64,000 bases of DNA, taken from the NCBI RefSeq assembly GCF_000787775.1, contig NZ_BBPM01000003.1, forward strand, positions 91,189-155,188, read 5' to 3'. The notes under the pieces are model-generated. The model saw only the letters and a list, made by a program, of their open reading frames with translations, made no database searches and had not been told where the DNA came from. The position numbers and the translations under genes are program-made. Below, piece by piece: positions 45,235 to 56,237 of this stretch (position 1 is the stretch's first letter; the number at the start of each line of letters is the position of its first letter). This stretch comes from Streptacidiphilus carbonis (lineage in GTDB: Bacteria; Actinomycetota; Actinomycetes; Streptomycetales; Streptomycetaceae).

Positions 45235-46239
45235 GTGCCGATCACCATCGCCGACGTGGCCAAGCACGCCGGGGTCAGCAAGACCACGGTCTCCCGGGTC
45301 CTCAACGGCAAGGGCGAGCTCAACGCGGCCACGGCCGCCCGGGTCCGCCAGGTGATCGCCGAGCTCGGCTACGTCCCCAGCGCAGGAGCGGTCGGCCTGG
45401 CCCGTGGACGGACCCAGGTCGTCGGCATGCTGGTGCCCTCGCTGACCTGGCCCTGGATCGGACAAGTGCTCCAGGGCGTGGTCGACGTCGTGGAGGCGGA
45501 GGGCTTCGGCCTGCTGCTGTTCACCTGCAACCGCGGCGAGGAGTCGCTGCGCCGCTTCGCCCAGCAGGTCTCGGCGAAATCCTTCGACGGACTCCTGGTG
45601 ATAGAACCCGAGGGAACCCTCGACTACATCACCGAACTGCATGAGGCAGGCCTCCCGGTCGTCCTGATCGACGACCGCGGCCACCAGCCGCTGTTCCCCT
45701 CGGTCGCCACCACCGACCGCGCCGGGGGCGCCGCGGCCGCCCGCCACCTGCTGGAACTCGGCAGGCTGCGGCCGGTCGTGGTCACCGGTCCGGAGAGCTT
45801 CGGCTGCGTCCAGGACCGGCTGGCCGGATTCGCCGACGAGTACGCGGAGGCAGGCCACCCCCTGCCGCCCGAGCACGTCCTCCTCGGCGACTTCACCTTC
45901 GAGCAGGGCCGCAGCACGGTGAGCCGGCTGCTGTCCGACGGCGGCTCGTTCGACGCGGTGTTCGCCCAGAACGACCTCTCGGCCACCGGAGCGCTCCTCG
46001 CCCTGCGCGAGGCCGGACTGCGGGTCCCGCAGGACGTGTCCGTCGTCGGCTTCGACGACGTGGAGATGGCCTCCTACAGCGAACCGGCGCTGACCACCGT
46101 GCACCAACCGCTGCGCGAGATGGGCGACGCCGCCGCCCGGATGCTGCTCGCGCACTTCAAGGGCGCACCGCTGCCGACCGCGGCCGAGGTACTGCCCACC
46201 CACCTGATCGTCCGGGACTCCACCCGTCCCCGGATCTGA
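45235..46239 (+). CDS. LacI-family transcriptional regulator
   Basis: This 334-residue repressor has the LacI HTH and hinge helix ([24 protein letters not shown]), then a periplasmic-binding-like effector domain ([31 protein letters not shown]-like [46 protein letters not shown]). It likely senses a beta-glucoside or oligosaccharide and represses the GH1/GH35 genes and itself. The GTG start has GGAGGCGGAC upstream. It differs from CebR in both operator sequence and neighbours. Confidence 0.92.
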   Translation: MPITIADVAKHAGVSKTTVSRVLNGKGELNAATAARVRQVIAELGYVPSAGAVGLARGRTQVVGMLVPSLTWPWIGQVLQGVVDVVEAEGFGLLLFTCNRGEESLRRFAQQVSAKSFDGLLVIEPEGTLDYITELHEAGLPVVLIDDRGHQPLFPSVATTDRAGGAAAARHLLELGRLRPVVVTGPESFGCVQDRLAGFADEYAEAGHPLPPEHVLLGDFTFEQGRSTVSRLLSDGGSFDAVFAQNDLSATGALLALREAGLRVPQDVSVVGFDDVEMASYSEPALTTVHQPLREMGDAAARMLLAHFKGAPLPTAAEVLPTHLIVRDSTRPRI

Positions 46240-46348
46240 CGCCGAACCGCACAACCACACAGCACCACCCTGAGCAGGCAGGACCGCCACCGGCGCCCTG
46301 TCGCAGTGAGCCACACCCTCAAACCGACATCTTCCGAAGTGGGGATCA

Positions 46349-48031
46349 ATGCGCGTCAACCGCACCGCAACCGCACTCTTCGCCGGCGGCCTGGCGATAA
46401 CCTGCCTCGCCGCGTGCAGCAGCAGCAACCCTGGGACCAAGAGCAACAACGGCTCCTCCGGCGGCGCCACCGTCCTGAAGATCGGCATGCCCGATGCGAC
46501 GCTGACCGCCAACAACAACCCCTACCTCAACTCCTCGGCGGCAGCGGCCCTCGGCTACCGCTTCATGATCTACGAGCCCATGGCGATGCCCAACGACGCC
46601 AAGCCCGCCGACCCGGCCAAGCCGTGGCTCGCCACCAAGTGGGACTGGACCAACAACTACAAGACCGTCACCTTCACCCTGCGTGACGGCGTGAAGTTCT
46701 CCGACGGCTCCGCGATGACCGCCGACGACGTGGCCTACTCCTTCCAGATCCTGAAGGACAAGCCCGCCCTCAACTTCAACGCGCTGGACATCGCCAGCAC
46801 CAGCGCCAGCGGCAGCACCGTCACCGTCAACTTCAACACCTCGCAGTTCGTCACCCAGGCCAAGGTGCTGAAGACCTTCGTGATCCAGAAGAAGCAGTGG
46901 TCCGCGATGGCGGACCCGACCACGGACGTGGTCTCCAACCCGATCGGCACCGGCCCGTACACGCTGAAGTCGATCAACACCCAGAACGCCATCCTGGACG
47001 CTCGGTCCAGCGGCTACTGGCAGGACGCGCCGGCGGTCAAGGAGCTGCAGTACACCTCGTACTCCGGCAACGACACCATGACCACCGCGCTGACCAGCGG
47101 CGCGGCCGAGTGGTCCTACGTGTTCATCCCCAACGCCAAGACCATCTACGCCGCCAAGGACCCGGCCCACAACCACCTGTTCTTCCCGCCGAACCTGAGC
47201 GCCGACGGCCTGTGGATCAACACCACCGTCAAGCCGTTCGACAACGCGGCGCTGCGCGGGGCGATGGCGATGGTCATCAACCGCGAGGACATCTTCAACC
47301 AGGGCGAGTCGGGCTACTTCAAGCCGCTGGTCAACAGCGTCACCGGGCTGCCCACCCCGGCCGGCAACTCGTTCATCGCCCCGCAGTACGCGGGCAAGAC
47401 CGCCTCGGTGGACGTGGCCGGCGCCAAGGCCAAGCTCACCGCCGCCGGCTTCAAGTACAACGGCAGCACCCTGGTCGACCCCAGCGGCAAGCCGGTCACC
47501 ATCACCCTGACCGACCCGGCCGGCTGGTCCGACTACCAGACCGACCTGAGCATCATCGCCGACAACTTCTCCCAGATCGGGATCAAGGCCACCATCGACA
47601 AGGCCGACGAGAACGCCTGGACCAAGGCCATCGGCGCCGGCAACTTCCAGGCGGCGATGCACTGGACGAACGGCGGCTCCACGCCGTACGACTTCTACGA
47701 GAACATCATGGACGGCGCCAACCTCAAGCCCATCGGCACCGACAGCCCCAACGGCAACTACGGCCGCTTCAACAGCCCGCAGGCCACGCAGGCCCTGAAG
47801 GACTACGCCAACGCCGCCGACGACGCCTCCCGCGCCAAGGCCCTCAGCACCATCGAGGACATCATGGTGCAGCAGACGCCGATGATCCCGACCTCGGCCG
47901 GCAACGTGGGCGCCGAGTACTCCACCAAGAACTGGACCGGCTGGCCGGACGACTCCAACGTGTACGCGGGCGGGCAGCCGACCATCCCCAACGCGCTGCA
48001 GGTCGTGCTCTCGCTGAAGCCGGCGAAGTAG
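46349..48031 (+). CDS. Opp/Dpp-family substrate-binding lipoprotein
   Basis: This 560-residue SBP_bac_5 solute-binding protein is lipid-anchored: the signal peptide ends in lipobox CLAAC. Family features are [34 protein letters not shown] and [11 protein letters not shown] near the C-terminus. Relatives bind peptides, nickel or, in several thermophiles, cello- and other oligosaccharides. Because it follows lacI and beta-glycosidase genes, an oligosaccharide ligand is favoured. A 17-bp hairpin downstream probably raises its transcript level over that of the transporter. Confidence 0.9.
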   Translation: MRVNRTATALFAGGLAITCLAACSSSNPGTKSNNGSSGGATVLKIGMPDATLTANNNPYLNSSAAAALGYRFMIYEPMAMPNDAKPADPAKPWLATKWDWTNNYKTVTFTLRDGVKFSDGSAMTADDVAYSFQILKDKPALNFNALDIASTSASGSTVTVNFNTSQFVTQAKVLKTFVIQKKQWSAMADPTTDVVSNPIGTGPYTLKSINTQNAILDARSSGYWQDAPAVKELQYTSYSGNDTMTTALTSGAAEWSYVFIPNAKTIYAAKDPAHNHLFFPPNLSADGLWINTTVKPFDNAALRGAMAMVINREDIFNQGESGYFKPLVNSVTGLPTPAGNSFIAPQYAGKTASVDVAGAKAKLTAAGFKYNGSTLVDPSGKPVTITLTDPAGWSDYQTDLSIIADNFSQIGIKATIDKADENAWTKAIGAGNFQAAMHWTNGGSTPYDFYENIMDGANLKPIGTDSPNGNYGRFNSPQATQALKDYANAADDASRAKALSTIEDIMVQQTPMIPTSAGNVGAEYSTKNWTGWPDDSNVYAGGQPTIPNALQVVLSLKPAK

Positions 48032-48074
48032 CAGCCGCCCGACCACCCCGTCCCCCCGCAGATCGTCCCCCGCG

Positions 48075-48114
48075 CCCCGGTCCCGTCCCGTCTCCCCACG
48101 GGACGGGACCGGGG
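48075..48114 (+). terminator. Intra-operon hairpin after the binding-protein gene
   Basis: A perfect 17-bp stem with a 6-nt loop, 43 nt after the stop. As in many ABC operons it can stabilise the upstream mRNA and attenuate the downstream genes. Confidence 0.85.
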
Positions 48115-48144
48115 GCACCCGACCCACCACGAATGGATACCGGG

Positions 48145-49313
<1,169 letters not shown>

Positions 49314-49317
<4 letters not shown>

Positions 49318-50294
49318 AGTACTTCCTGCAGCGGCTGGCGTTCTACGTCTTCACCGCCTGGGCCGCGATCACCATCAATTTCTTCATCCCCCGGCTGATA
49401 CCCGGCGACCCGGTGATGGCCCTGATCAACAAGAACCGGGGCCAGATCGACTCGCACGCGATCGCCTCGCTCTACATCCTGTTCGGGCTGAACAAGCACC
49501 AGAGCCTCTGGCACCAGTACACCGCCTACCTGGCCAAACTGGCCCACGGCGACCTGGGCATCTCCTTCTCCAACTTCCCCACCCCGGTCTCCACCATCCT
49601 GGGCAACGCACTGCCCTGGACCATCGGCCTGGCCGGCGCGGCGACCGTCATCAGCTTCCTCATCGGCACCCTCCTGGGTGTGCTGTCCGGCTGGCTGCGC
49701 GGCTCCCGCCTGGATTTCCTGCTGCCGGTCACCACCTTCATCTCCTCGATCCCGGCGTTCTGGCTGGGCCTGCTGACGGTGGCCACGGTGATCGCGGTGG
49801 GCAGCAGCTTCCCGGTCTCCGGCGGCTACGACCCCGGGCTGATCCCGCACGCCGACACCACCTTCATCGGCAGCGCCATCGAGCACAGCTGGCTGCCGCT
49901 CGGGATGCTGGTGATCACCACCATGAGCGGCTGGATCCTCAGCATGCGCAACATGATGGTCACCGTCGGCTCGGAGGACTACATCACCGTCGCCCACGCC
50001 AAGGGGCTGTCGGACCGCCGGGTGATGTTCAGCTACGCGGCCCGCAACGCGCTGCTCCCCAATGTCTCCGGGTTCTCGCTGGCGATCGGCCAGATCCTGG
50101 GCTCCACGGTGCTGGTGGAGATCGTCTTCAACTACCCGGGCATCGGCTACGAGATGCTGCAGGCCGTCGGCTCCACCGACTACCCGCTGATGGAGGGCGT
50201 CTTCCTGTGCATCACCCTGGCGGTGCTGCTGGCCAACCTGCTGGCCGACATCGCCTATCTGATCCTCGACCCGCGCACCCGCAAGGAGGGCTGA
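49314..50294 (+). CDS. Opp/Dpp-family permease (DppB-like)
   Basis: This 326-residue, six-helix permease has [15 protein letters not shown] after helix 1, an EAA-type coupling loop ([20 protein letters not shown]) and [19 protein letters not shown] at the end. It forms the membrane channel with the next gene product. GTG 49314 overlaps the ATPase stop; the next gene is 3 nt away. Confidence 0.92.
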
Positions 50295-50297
50295 GCG

Positions 50298-51398
50298 ATG
50301 GCCACCGCCGCGTCCAATGTGACTGCCGTCGCCCCCACGGACCCCGGCGCGACCGCGCCGGACTCCTCCCGGTCCAAGCGCCGCCACCTGCGCTTCCTGT
50401 CCAGCCCCAAGGCCGCCGTCGGGGCCGGGCTGCTGCTGTTCTTCACCGTCCTGGCGATCGTCGGCCCCTACATCACGCCCTACGACCCGAGTGCGCGCAG
50501 CAACGACCTGCTGCAGGCGCCGTCCTGGCACCACTGGTTCGGCACCACCCACCTCGGCCAGGACATCTTCAGCCAGGTCGTCGACGGTACCCGCAGCGTG
50601 ATGTACGTGGGCTTCCTGGCCGGCCTGGTCGCCAGCGTGCTGGCCGTGCTGATCGGGGTGACCTCCGGCTACCTCGGCGGATTCGCCTCCGACCTGCTGT
50701 CCGCGCTGACCAACGTCTTCCTGGTGATCCCGGCGCTGCTGCTGATCATCATCATCACCTCCAGCCTGCCCACCGGCGGCGAGACCGTGGTCGGCCTGGT
50801 GATCGGCTTCACCTCGTGGGCCTGGGGCGCCCGGGTGCTGCGCGCGCAGACCCTGTCGCTGCGCCGCCGCGACTTCATCGAGGCGGCCCGCGCCACCGGC
50901 GAGTCGACCTGGCGCATCGTCATCTTCGAACTGCTGCCCAACCTGAGCGCGGTGATCATCTCCGGCTTCATCGGAACGATGATCTACGCGGTGATGAGCG
51001 AGATCATCCTGGCCTTCATCGGCGTCCCCGGACTGGCCGACTGGAACTGGGGCACCGTCCTCTACTGGGCGCAGAGCCAGCAGGCGCTGGCCCAGGGCGC
51101 CTGGTGGTGGTTCGTGCCGGCCGGGCTCGCCATCGCCATCCTGGGCACCTCGCTGTCGCTGGTGAACTTCGGCATCGACGAGTTCGTCAACCCGCGGCTG
51201 CGCAACAACGGCGAGCGCGGGGCCAAGGGCGCCGACGGCCGCCCGGTGCGGATGCGGGTCGGCTTCACCCCGGTCGTCATCCCGATCCCGGACGAGGAGC
51301 CGGAGACCGCAGCCGGGTCCGGTACCGGCAGCGGCTCCGCCACCGGCACCTCCGGCCTGGTCGGATCCACCAGCACGAGTGAGGACGTAGCACAGTGA
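50298..51398 (+). CDS. Opp/Dpp-family permease (DppC-like)
   Basis: This 366-residue permease partner has FGTTHLGQDIFSQVVDGTR, the EAA loop RRDFIEAARATGESTWRIVI and a final helix near WWWFVPAGLAIAILG. Its N-terminus carries a 35-residue cytoplasmic lead and the C-terminus a Gly/Ser/Thr-rich tail of about 60 residues, longer than in DppC. It overlaps the next ATPase by GTGA. Confidence 0.92.
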   Translation: MATAASNVTAVAPTDPGATAPDSSRSKRRHLRFLSSPKAAVGAGLLLFFTVLAIVGPYITPYDPSARSNDLLQAPSWHHWFGTTHLGQDIFSQVVDGTRSVMYVGFLAGLVASVLAVLIGVTSGYLGGFASDLLSALTNVFLVIPALLLIIIITSSLPTGGETVVGLVIGFTSWAWGARVLRAQTLSLRRRDFIEAARATGESTWRIVIFELLPNLSAVIISGFIGTMIYAVMSEIILAFIGVPGLADWNWGTVLYWAQSQQALAQGAWWWFVPAGLAIAILGTSLSLVNFGIDEFVNPRLRNNGERGAKGADGRPVRMRVGFTPVVIPIPDEEPETAAGSGTGSGSATGTSGLVGSTSTSEDVAQ

Positions 51399-52444
51399 GC
51401 ACCCAGACCCCGGGCTACAAGTCCCCCGGCCCGCGCACGCCCGCGGGCAAGGAGCCGGTCCTCGAGATCCAGAACCTGTGCGTCGACTACGGCCTGGGCA
51501 AGGAATCGGTCCAGGCGGTCCGCGACGTCAGCCTGACCCTGCACCGCGGCGAGGTGCTCGGCCTGGCCGGCGAGAGCGGCAGCGGAAAGTCCACCCTGGC
51601 CTACGGCCTGACCCGGCTGCTGCCCCCGCCCGGCGTGATCACCGGCGGCAAGGTCGTCTACCACCAGCCGGGCGGCGACCCGGTGGACGTGCTCCGGCTG
51701 AACGACGCCGGGCTGCGGCAGTTCCGCTGGGCCGAGACCTCGATCGTCTTCCAGGGCGCGATGAACTCGCTGAACCCGGTGCACACCGTCGCCTCCCAGC
51801 TGATGGACGTCATCGCGGCGCACGAACCGAGGATGAGCAAGTCGGCCCGGCTGGAGCGGGCCAAGGAACTGCTGAAGCTGGTCGGCATCTCCCCGGACCG
51901 GCTGGGCAGCTACCCGCACCAGCTGTCCGGCGGCATGCGCCAACGGGTGATGATCGGCATGGCGCTGGCGCTGGAGCCGCAGGTCGTCATCATGGACGAG
52001 CCGACGACCGCGCTGGATGTGGTGATGCAGCGTCAGATCCTGCGACAGCTGGTCGATCTGAGGGAGCGTCTGGGCTTCTCGGTGCTGTTCATCACCCATG
52101 ACCTGTCGCTGCTGGTCGAGTTCTCGGACCGGATCGCCATCATGTACGGCGGCCGGATCGTGGAGGAGGCCCCGGCGGCCAAGCTGTACCGGGACTCGCT
52201 GCACCCCTACAGCCACGGCCTGCTCAACGCCTTCCCGCCGCTGCGCGGGGAGCGGCGGGAGCTCAGCGGCATCCCGGGCTCGCCGCCGGACCTGCGGTCG
52301 ATGCCCACCGGCTGCGCGTTCCACCCGCGCTGCCCGAAGGCCTTCGACCCCTGCCGCACCGAGCTGCCGCCGCTGGCCGTCCCCGCGGACCGCGCCGACG
52401 GCGACCGCACGGTCGCCTGCTGGCTGCACCCCGGGGGCGGCTGA
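51395..52444 (+). CDS. Opp/Dpp-family ABC ATPase (DppD-like)
   Basis: This 349-residue second ATPase has Walker [24 protein letters not shown], signature [15 protein letters not shown], Walker [11 protein letters not shown] and the C-terminal [14 protein letters not shown] cluster. With the other four genes it completes the importer: one binding protein, two permeases and two ATPases. It therefore does not depend on the shared MsiK ATPase used by CUT1 sugar importers in Streptomyces. Confidence 0.92.
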   Translation: MSTQTPGYKSPGPRTPAGKEPVLEIQNLCVDYGLGKESVQAVRDVSLTLHRGEVLGLAGESGSGKSTLAYGLTRLLPPPGVITGGKVVYHQPGGDPVDVLRLNDAGLRQFRWAETSIVFQGAMNSLNPVHTVASQLMDVIAAHEPRMSKSARLERAKELLKLVGISPDRLGSYPHQLSGGMRQRVMIGMALALEPQVVIMDEPTTALDVVMQRQILRQLVDLRERLGFSVLFITHDLSLLVEFSDRIAIMYGGRIVEEAPAAKLYRDSLHPYSHGLLNAFPPLRGERRELSGIPGSPPDLRSMPTGCAFHPRCPKAFDPCRTELPPLAVPADRADGDRTVACWLHPGGG

Positions 52445-52482
52445 CCGGGATCTGACGGATCGTCGGGGTGCGGGCTGTGCAG

Positions 52483-52572
52483 GGCTTGTCGCGCAGTTCC
52501 CAGCGCCCCTATGGGGCTGCAGCCGGACCACTGTGGGTCGGTTGCAGCCACCAGGGGTGGCGCGCCCAGCCG
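52483..52572. repeat. Second inverted repeat element at the dppD/dedA convergence
   Basis: 52483-52512 is a copy of the 41118 arm (GCGCAGTTCCCAGCGCCCCT core, one change). 52551-52572 is a shortened inverse copy. Between them GGCTGCAGCCG and CGGTTGCAGCC (52515-52549) form an inner stem with one mismatch. Like the first element it lies between convergent genes. Confidence 0.75.
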
Positions 52573-52573
52573 G

Positions 52574-53248
52574 CTACGGCCCGATCACCAGCTCCCTGAC
52601 CTCGACCTCCTCGACCGGCAGCGTTACGACGACGTCGGCAGCCCCCCGCTGCTCCCGCAGCGACCTGCGCCGCAGTACCAGCGCGGCCGCCGCGAGCAGC
52701 ACCGCCGCGCCCGCACCCAGCAGCGGTCCGACCGAGGTCAGCCGGGTGTACGAGGCCCCCACCGCGTACCCCGTCATCGACTCGGCGGTCGCCCAGAGCG
52801 CCCCCGCGGCCAGGCTGTACGGCGCGATCCTGCGGAACCTGAGCCCGGCCGCGCCGGCGAGGTGCGGCGCCAGCGTCCGTACCACCGGCATGAAGCGGCA
52901 GAGGAAGACCGCCGCCCCGCCGCGCCGGGCCAGCAGCCGGTAGGTCCGGGTCAGCATCCCCCTGGGGATCCGGCGGCCGACCGCGCCGGTGCCCAGCCGC
53001 GGTCCCAGCGCCCGTCCGGTCCGCTGCGCGAGCAGGTCCCCCACCAGCACCGCGGCCACCGCGGTAGCGATCACCAGCGGCAGCTGCACGGTGCCGGTCC
53101 GCGCCAGGAATCCCGAGATCAGCAGCGTGGTCAGGCTCGGCGCGAACGCGCTGAGCAGCAGCACCGACTCGGCCAGCACCACCGCCGCCACCGCCCCGTA
53201 CACCGCCGGGGGCGGCAGCTGAACCAGCAGCTGCTGGATCCAGCTCAT
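52574..53248 (-). CDS. DedA-family membrane protein
   Basis: This 224-residue protein belongs to the DedA/VTT superfamily linked to lipid scrambling and membrane homeostasis: SAFAPSLTTLLISGFLA, GDLLAQRTGRALGP, RFMPVVRTLAPHLAG (conserved Arg pair) and GALWATAESMTGYAVG. A basic C-terminus follows the last helix. GGAGGT precedes ATG 53248, which overlaps the stop of the small upstream gene (ATGA). Confidence 0.88.
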   Translation of the reverse strand: MSWIQQLLVQLPPPAVYGAVAAVVLAESVLLLSAFAPSLTTLLISGFLARTGTVQLPLVIATAVAAVLVGDLLAQRTGRALGPRLGTGAVGRRIPRGMLTRTYRLLARRGGAAVFLCRFMPVVRTLAPHLAGAAGLRFRRIAPYSLAAGALWATAESMTGYAVGASYTRLTSVGPLLGAGAAVLLAAAALVLRRRSLREQRGAADVVVTLPVEEVEVRELVIGP

Positions 53249-53496
53249 CGCGGGGCACCTCCGCCTGGGGCGGGCAGGCGAGCCGCCGCCACGCGGGCCG
53301 GGGGCACCCGTGCGGGCGGCTGCCGGCCCGGGCGCACGACCGACTGCCAGGCCGTTCGCAGTGATGCCCATCCGGTCTGCGCCGCCTCGACGAGGAACAG
53401 CCACCCGTCCGCGTCCCGCTGCGCCAGTACCCGCCGGTCGATGCTCGCCTGTTCCGTCAGTTCCGTCGTTTGCGTCGGTCCCGTCATACGCTCCAT
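53245..53496 (-). CDS. Small hypothetical protein coupled to dedA
   Basis: This 83-residue protein of unknown function has an acidic N-terminal third, a Trp-rich middle (GWLFLVEAAQTGWASLRTAW) and an Arg/Pro/Ala-rich end. It overlaps the dedA start by ATGA, which supports translation. No family is recognised. A second ATG at 53487 is an alternative start. Confidence 0.5.
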   Translation of the reverse strand: MERMTGPTQTTELTEQASIDRRVLAQRDADGWLFLVEAAQTGWASLRTAWQSVVRPGRQPPARVPPARVAAARLPAPGGGAPR

Positions 53497-53665
53497 GGAT
53501 CCAACGCTAGAAGGAGGCGGCGCTCGGGTGATCCGCCCAGAGGACCCGGCCTACCCCTAGGAATCTCAGGGTCCGAACGCACTCTGCTCTCCCTCTCGGG
53601 TACGACCCGGCGTACTGCGAATCGTGTGGGAAGCAGCTCACCGTGACCGTTGTTGCACCGGTGTG

Positions 53666-54754
53666 ATGGTTGACCAGGAAGCAGTACAGCATCGAACCGA
53701 CGTCGTGGTGATCGGCGCCGGGCAGGCCGGGCTGTCGGCCGCCTTCCATCTGCGCCGCCGCGGGTTCGAGCCAGGCAGGGGCTTCACCGTCCTGGACGCC
53801 GACCCGGCCCCCGGCGGGGCCTGGGCGCACCGGCCGCCGACCCTCACCATGGCCGCCGTGCACGGCTTCCACGAGCTGCCAGGCATGCCGCTGCCGCCCT
53901 TCGCCGAGCAGCGCCCGGCGCGCGAGGCGCTGCCGGAGTACTTCGCCGCCTACGAGCGCGCCCACGACCTGCCGGTGCTGCGCCCGGTCCGGGTCCACGC
54001 GGTACGTGAGGCCGGCGAAGGACGGCTGCTGGTGCAGTCGGACGCCGGGCAGTGGACCGCGCGGGCGCTGGTCAACGCGACCGGGACCTGGACCAGGCCG
54101 TTCATCCCGGCGGTCCCGGGCGCCGCCGACTTCCGCGGCCGGCAGCTGCACAGCTCGCACTACCTCGGCCCACAGGAGTTCGCAGGCCGGCGGGTGCTGG
54201 TGGTGGGCGGCGGGGCCTCGGCGATCCAGGTCCTGGCCGAGACGGCAGCCGTCGCCGACACCCTCTGGGTGACCAGGCGGCCGCCGGTCTTCCGCGAGGA
54301 CCGGTTCACCCCGGAGCTGGGCCGCGCCGCCGTCGCCATGGTGGAGCGCCGGGTCCGCGCCGGCCTGCCGCCGGCCAGCGTGGTCTCGGTCACCGGGCTG
54401 CCGCCGTCGCCGGCGCTGCTCCGGGCCAGGGAGCTGGGCGCACTGAACCGGTTGCCGATGTTCGAGCGGCTCACCCCGGAGGGCGCGGTCTGGCCGGACG
54501 GCCGCACCGAACGCCTCGACGCCGTCGTCTGGGCCACCGGCTTCCGCCCCGAGGTGGGCCACCTGGCGCCGCTCAACCTGCGCTCCCCCGGCGGCGGCAT
54601 CCGCCTGGACGGGACCAGGGCGGTCGCCGACGCCCGGATCCATCTGGTCGGCTACGGCTCCTCCGCCAGCACCGTCGGCGCCAACCGGGCCGGGCGGGCA
54701 GCAGCGGTCGCGGTGGACCGGTTCTTGCAGGATCGTGCGCGGTCACTCGTCTGA
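53666..54754 (+). CDS. FAD/NAD(P)-dependent flavoprotein monooxygenase-like
   Basis: This 362-residue protein has two Rossmann motifs: FAD site VVVIGAGQAGLSAAFHL near the N-terminus and NADPH site VLVVGGGASAIQVLAE in the middle. NATGTWTRPFIPAVPG and WATGFRPEVGHLAPLNL are typical of the ArsO/TrkA-like flavin monooxygenase group. Substrate unknown. ATG 53666 lacks a strong ribosome site; an in-frame GTG at 53624 is possible. Confidence 0.85.
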   Translation: MVDQEAVQHRTDVVVIGAGQAGLSAAFHLRRRGFEPGRGFTVLDADPAPGGAWAHRPPTLTMAAVHGFHELPGMPLPPFAEQRPAREALPEYFAAYERAHDLPVLRPVRVHAVREAGEGRLLVQSDAGQWTARALVNATGTWTRPFIPAVPGAADFRGRQLHSSHYLGPQEFAGRRVLVVGGGASAIQVLAETAAVADTLWVTRRPPVFREDRFTPELGRAAVAMVERRVRAGLPPASVVSVTGLPPSPALLRARELGALNRLPMFERLTPEGAVWPDGRTERLDAVVWATGFRPEVGHLAPLNLRSPGGGIRLDGTRAVADARIHLVGYGSSASTVGANRAGRAAAVAVDRFLQDRARSLV

Positions 54755-55003
54755 TGTGTTCAACTCATGAATCCTGGCATCGCTATTGACGCTGCGTCAC
54801 CTTGATGGCTTGATGTGAGGCACGTCGCAGCGGTCTTCCTGGCCGACAGGCCCTGAAGGGCGTCCGACCCAGCCGAGCCACCCCTCGGCGCCCCCTCGTG
54901 ACGGCTTCCCACGGCACCTGGGGGCTCCGGGCTCGGCCCCGCCCCGGTGATCGACTGCGAAAAGCGCTGTGCCGAAGCCTGCTCGTAGCGGATCATCTCC
55001 TGC

Positions 55004-56167
55004 ATGACTCTTCTGCATCAGGCCGGTCCGAGCGACGGGACGGCCGGTTCCGTCGAGCCCGCCGACCTGCTGCCGCTACGCATCAGCCTGGACGACGGGA
55101 ACGGCCCCGGCGACGTCGTGGACGCCCTCGCCCTCGCCTCCTTCGCCACCGGCTCCCAGCCCTGGGCCAGGTCCGCCTCGATCAGTCCGGCCAGGCCGGA
55201 CGCGACGCTGCTGCCGCCCGGAGCGCGGGTGATCCGCCGCAGCGAGGCGGACAACCGCACCGTGCTGCTGGCCGACGGCCCCGGCTGGACCCTCAAGGCG
55301 TCCTGGTGGCGGAACGGCGGCACGGTCAACGCGGACGTCACCGTCACCGCCACCGACGACGAACTCGCCAAGGAGGTCCTGGCCCAGGCCGTCGAGGGCG
55401 CGGAGGAGGAGAAGCCCACCGAGGAGGACGTCGTCGCCATGGGCTTCTGGCACCTCGCCGCCGGTCGCGGCCCGGTCCGGGCCCGGCGCAGGATCGAGGC
55501 CCCGGGCTGGGACGCGGTACGCGGGAACTACACCCGCAGCGTCGTCGACTCCTTCGACGGCCTGATGAGCCTTCAGCCCGACCAGGTGATGGGCCGGCTG
55601 CTGCTGATGCACGGCCCGCCCGGCACCGGCAAGACCACCGCGCTGCGGACCCTGGCCCGCGCCTGGCGGGAGTGGTGCTCGGTGGAATGCGTGCTCGACC
55701 CGGAGCGGCTGTTCTCCGACCCCGGCTACCTGATCGAGGTCGCGCTCGGCCCGCAGCGCCCCCACCACGGCGGCAGCGACGACGGCGCCGAGGAGCAGTG
55801 GCGCCTGCTGCTCCTGGAGGACTGCGACGAACTGATCCGCGGCGGCGCCAAACGCGCCGCCGGCCAGGCCCTCTCCCGACTGCTGAACCTGACGGACGGT
55901 CTGCTCGGCCAGGGCCGCAAGGTCCTGGTGGCGGTCACCACCAACGAGGACCTGGAACGCCTCCACCCCGCCGTGGTCCGCCCGGGCCGCTGCCTGGCCC
56001 GCATCGAGGTCGGTCCGCTCACCGAGGCCGAGGCCGGCGACTGGCTGTCCGCCGCCGCCCCGACCCCGTCGGGTGGCGCGACCCTCGCCGAGCTGTACGC
56101 CCTCCGCCAGGGCCCCGGCATCCTGCTGCCGACCCCCGCACCGGCGGGCGACGGGCTGTATCTGTAG
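55004..56167 (+). CDS. AAA-family ATPase with DUF5925-like N-terminus
   Basis: This 387-residue protein has an N-terminal domain of unknown function (1-170) and a C-terminal AAA ATPase: Walker A HGPPGTGKTTALRTLA, Walker B LLLLEDCDELI, sensor 1 VAVTTNED and sensor 2 PGRCLARIEV. Such proteins are widespread in Streptomyces, with no assigned role known to me. It is preceded by a 249-nt gap in which I see no gene. Confidence 0.87.
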   Translation: MTLLHQAGPSDGTAGSVEPADLLPLRISLDDGNGPGDVVDALALASFATGSQPWARSASISPARPDATLLPPGARVIRRSEADNRTVLLADGPGWTLKASWWRNGGTVNADVTVTATDDELAKEVLAQAVEGAEEEKPTEEDVVAMGFWHLAAGRGPVRARRRIEAPGWDAVRGNYTRSVVDSFDGLMSLQPDQVMGRLLLMHGPPGTGKTTALRTLARAWREWCSVECVLDPERLFSDPGYLIEVALGPQRPHHGGSDDGAEEQWRLLLLEDCDELIRGGAKRAAGQALSRLLNLTDGLLGQGRKVLVAVTTNEDLERLHPAVVRPGRCLARIEVGPLTEAEAGDWLSAAAPTPSGGATLAELYALRQGPGILLPTPAPAGDGLYL

Positions 56168-56201
56168 CCCGTCTGCCTGGTGCATACTGCTCCCACCACT
56201 A

Positions 56202-56216
56202 GCACGCGTCGCGTGC
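56202..56216. promoter_or_regulatory. Candidate PadR operator
   Basis: GCACGCG-T-CGCGTGC is a perfect palindrome 21 nt before the PadR-methyltransferase start, where it would overlap the promoter or transcription start. Confidence 0.6.
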
Positions 56217-56237
56217 CATTGAGGGGAGGGTGCCGCC

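Noticed and set aside
52452-52466. CTGACGGATCGTCGG, similar to the TGACG-NNN-CGTCA palindromes
   Set aside because: One arm is broken, and it lies after a stop codon in a convergent region where no operator is expected.
54755-55003. 249-nt gap before the AAA ATPase gene inspected for an RNA or small gene
   Set aside because: Only a weak GCCGAG...CTCGGC stem is visible; no coding pattern or known RNA motif.
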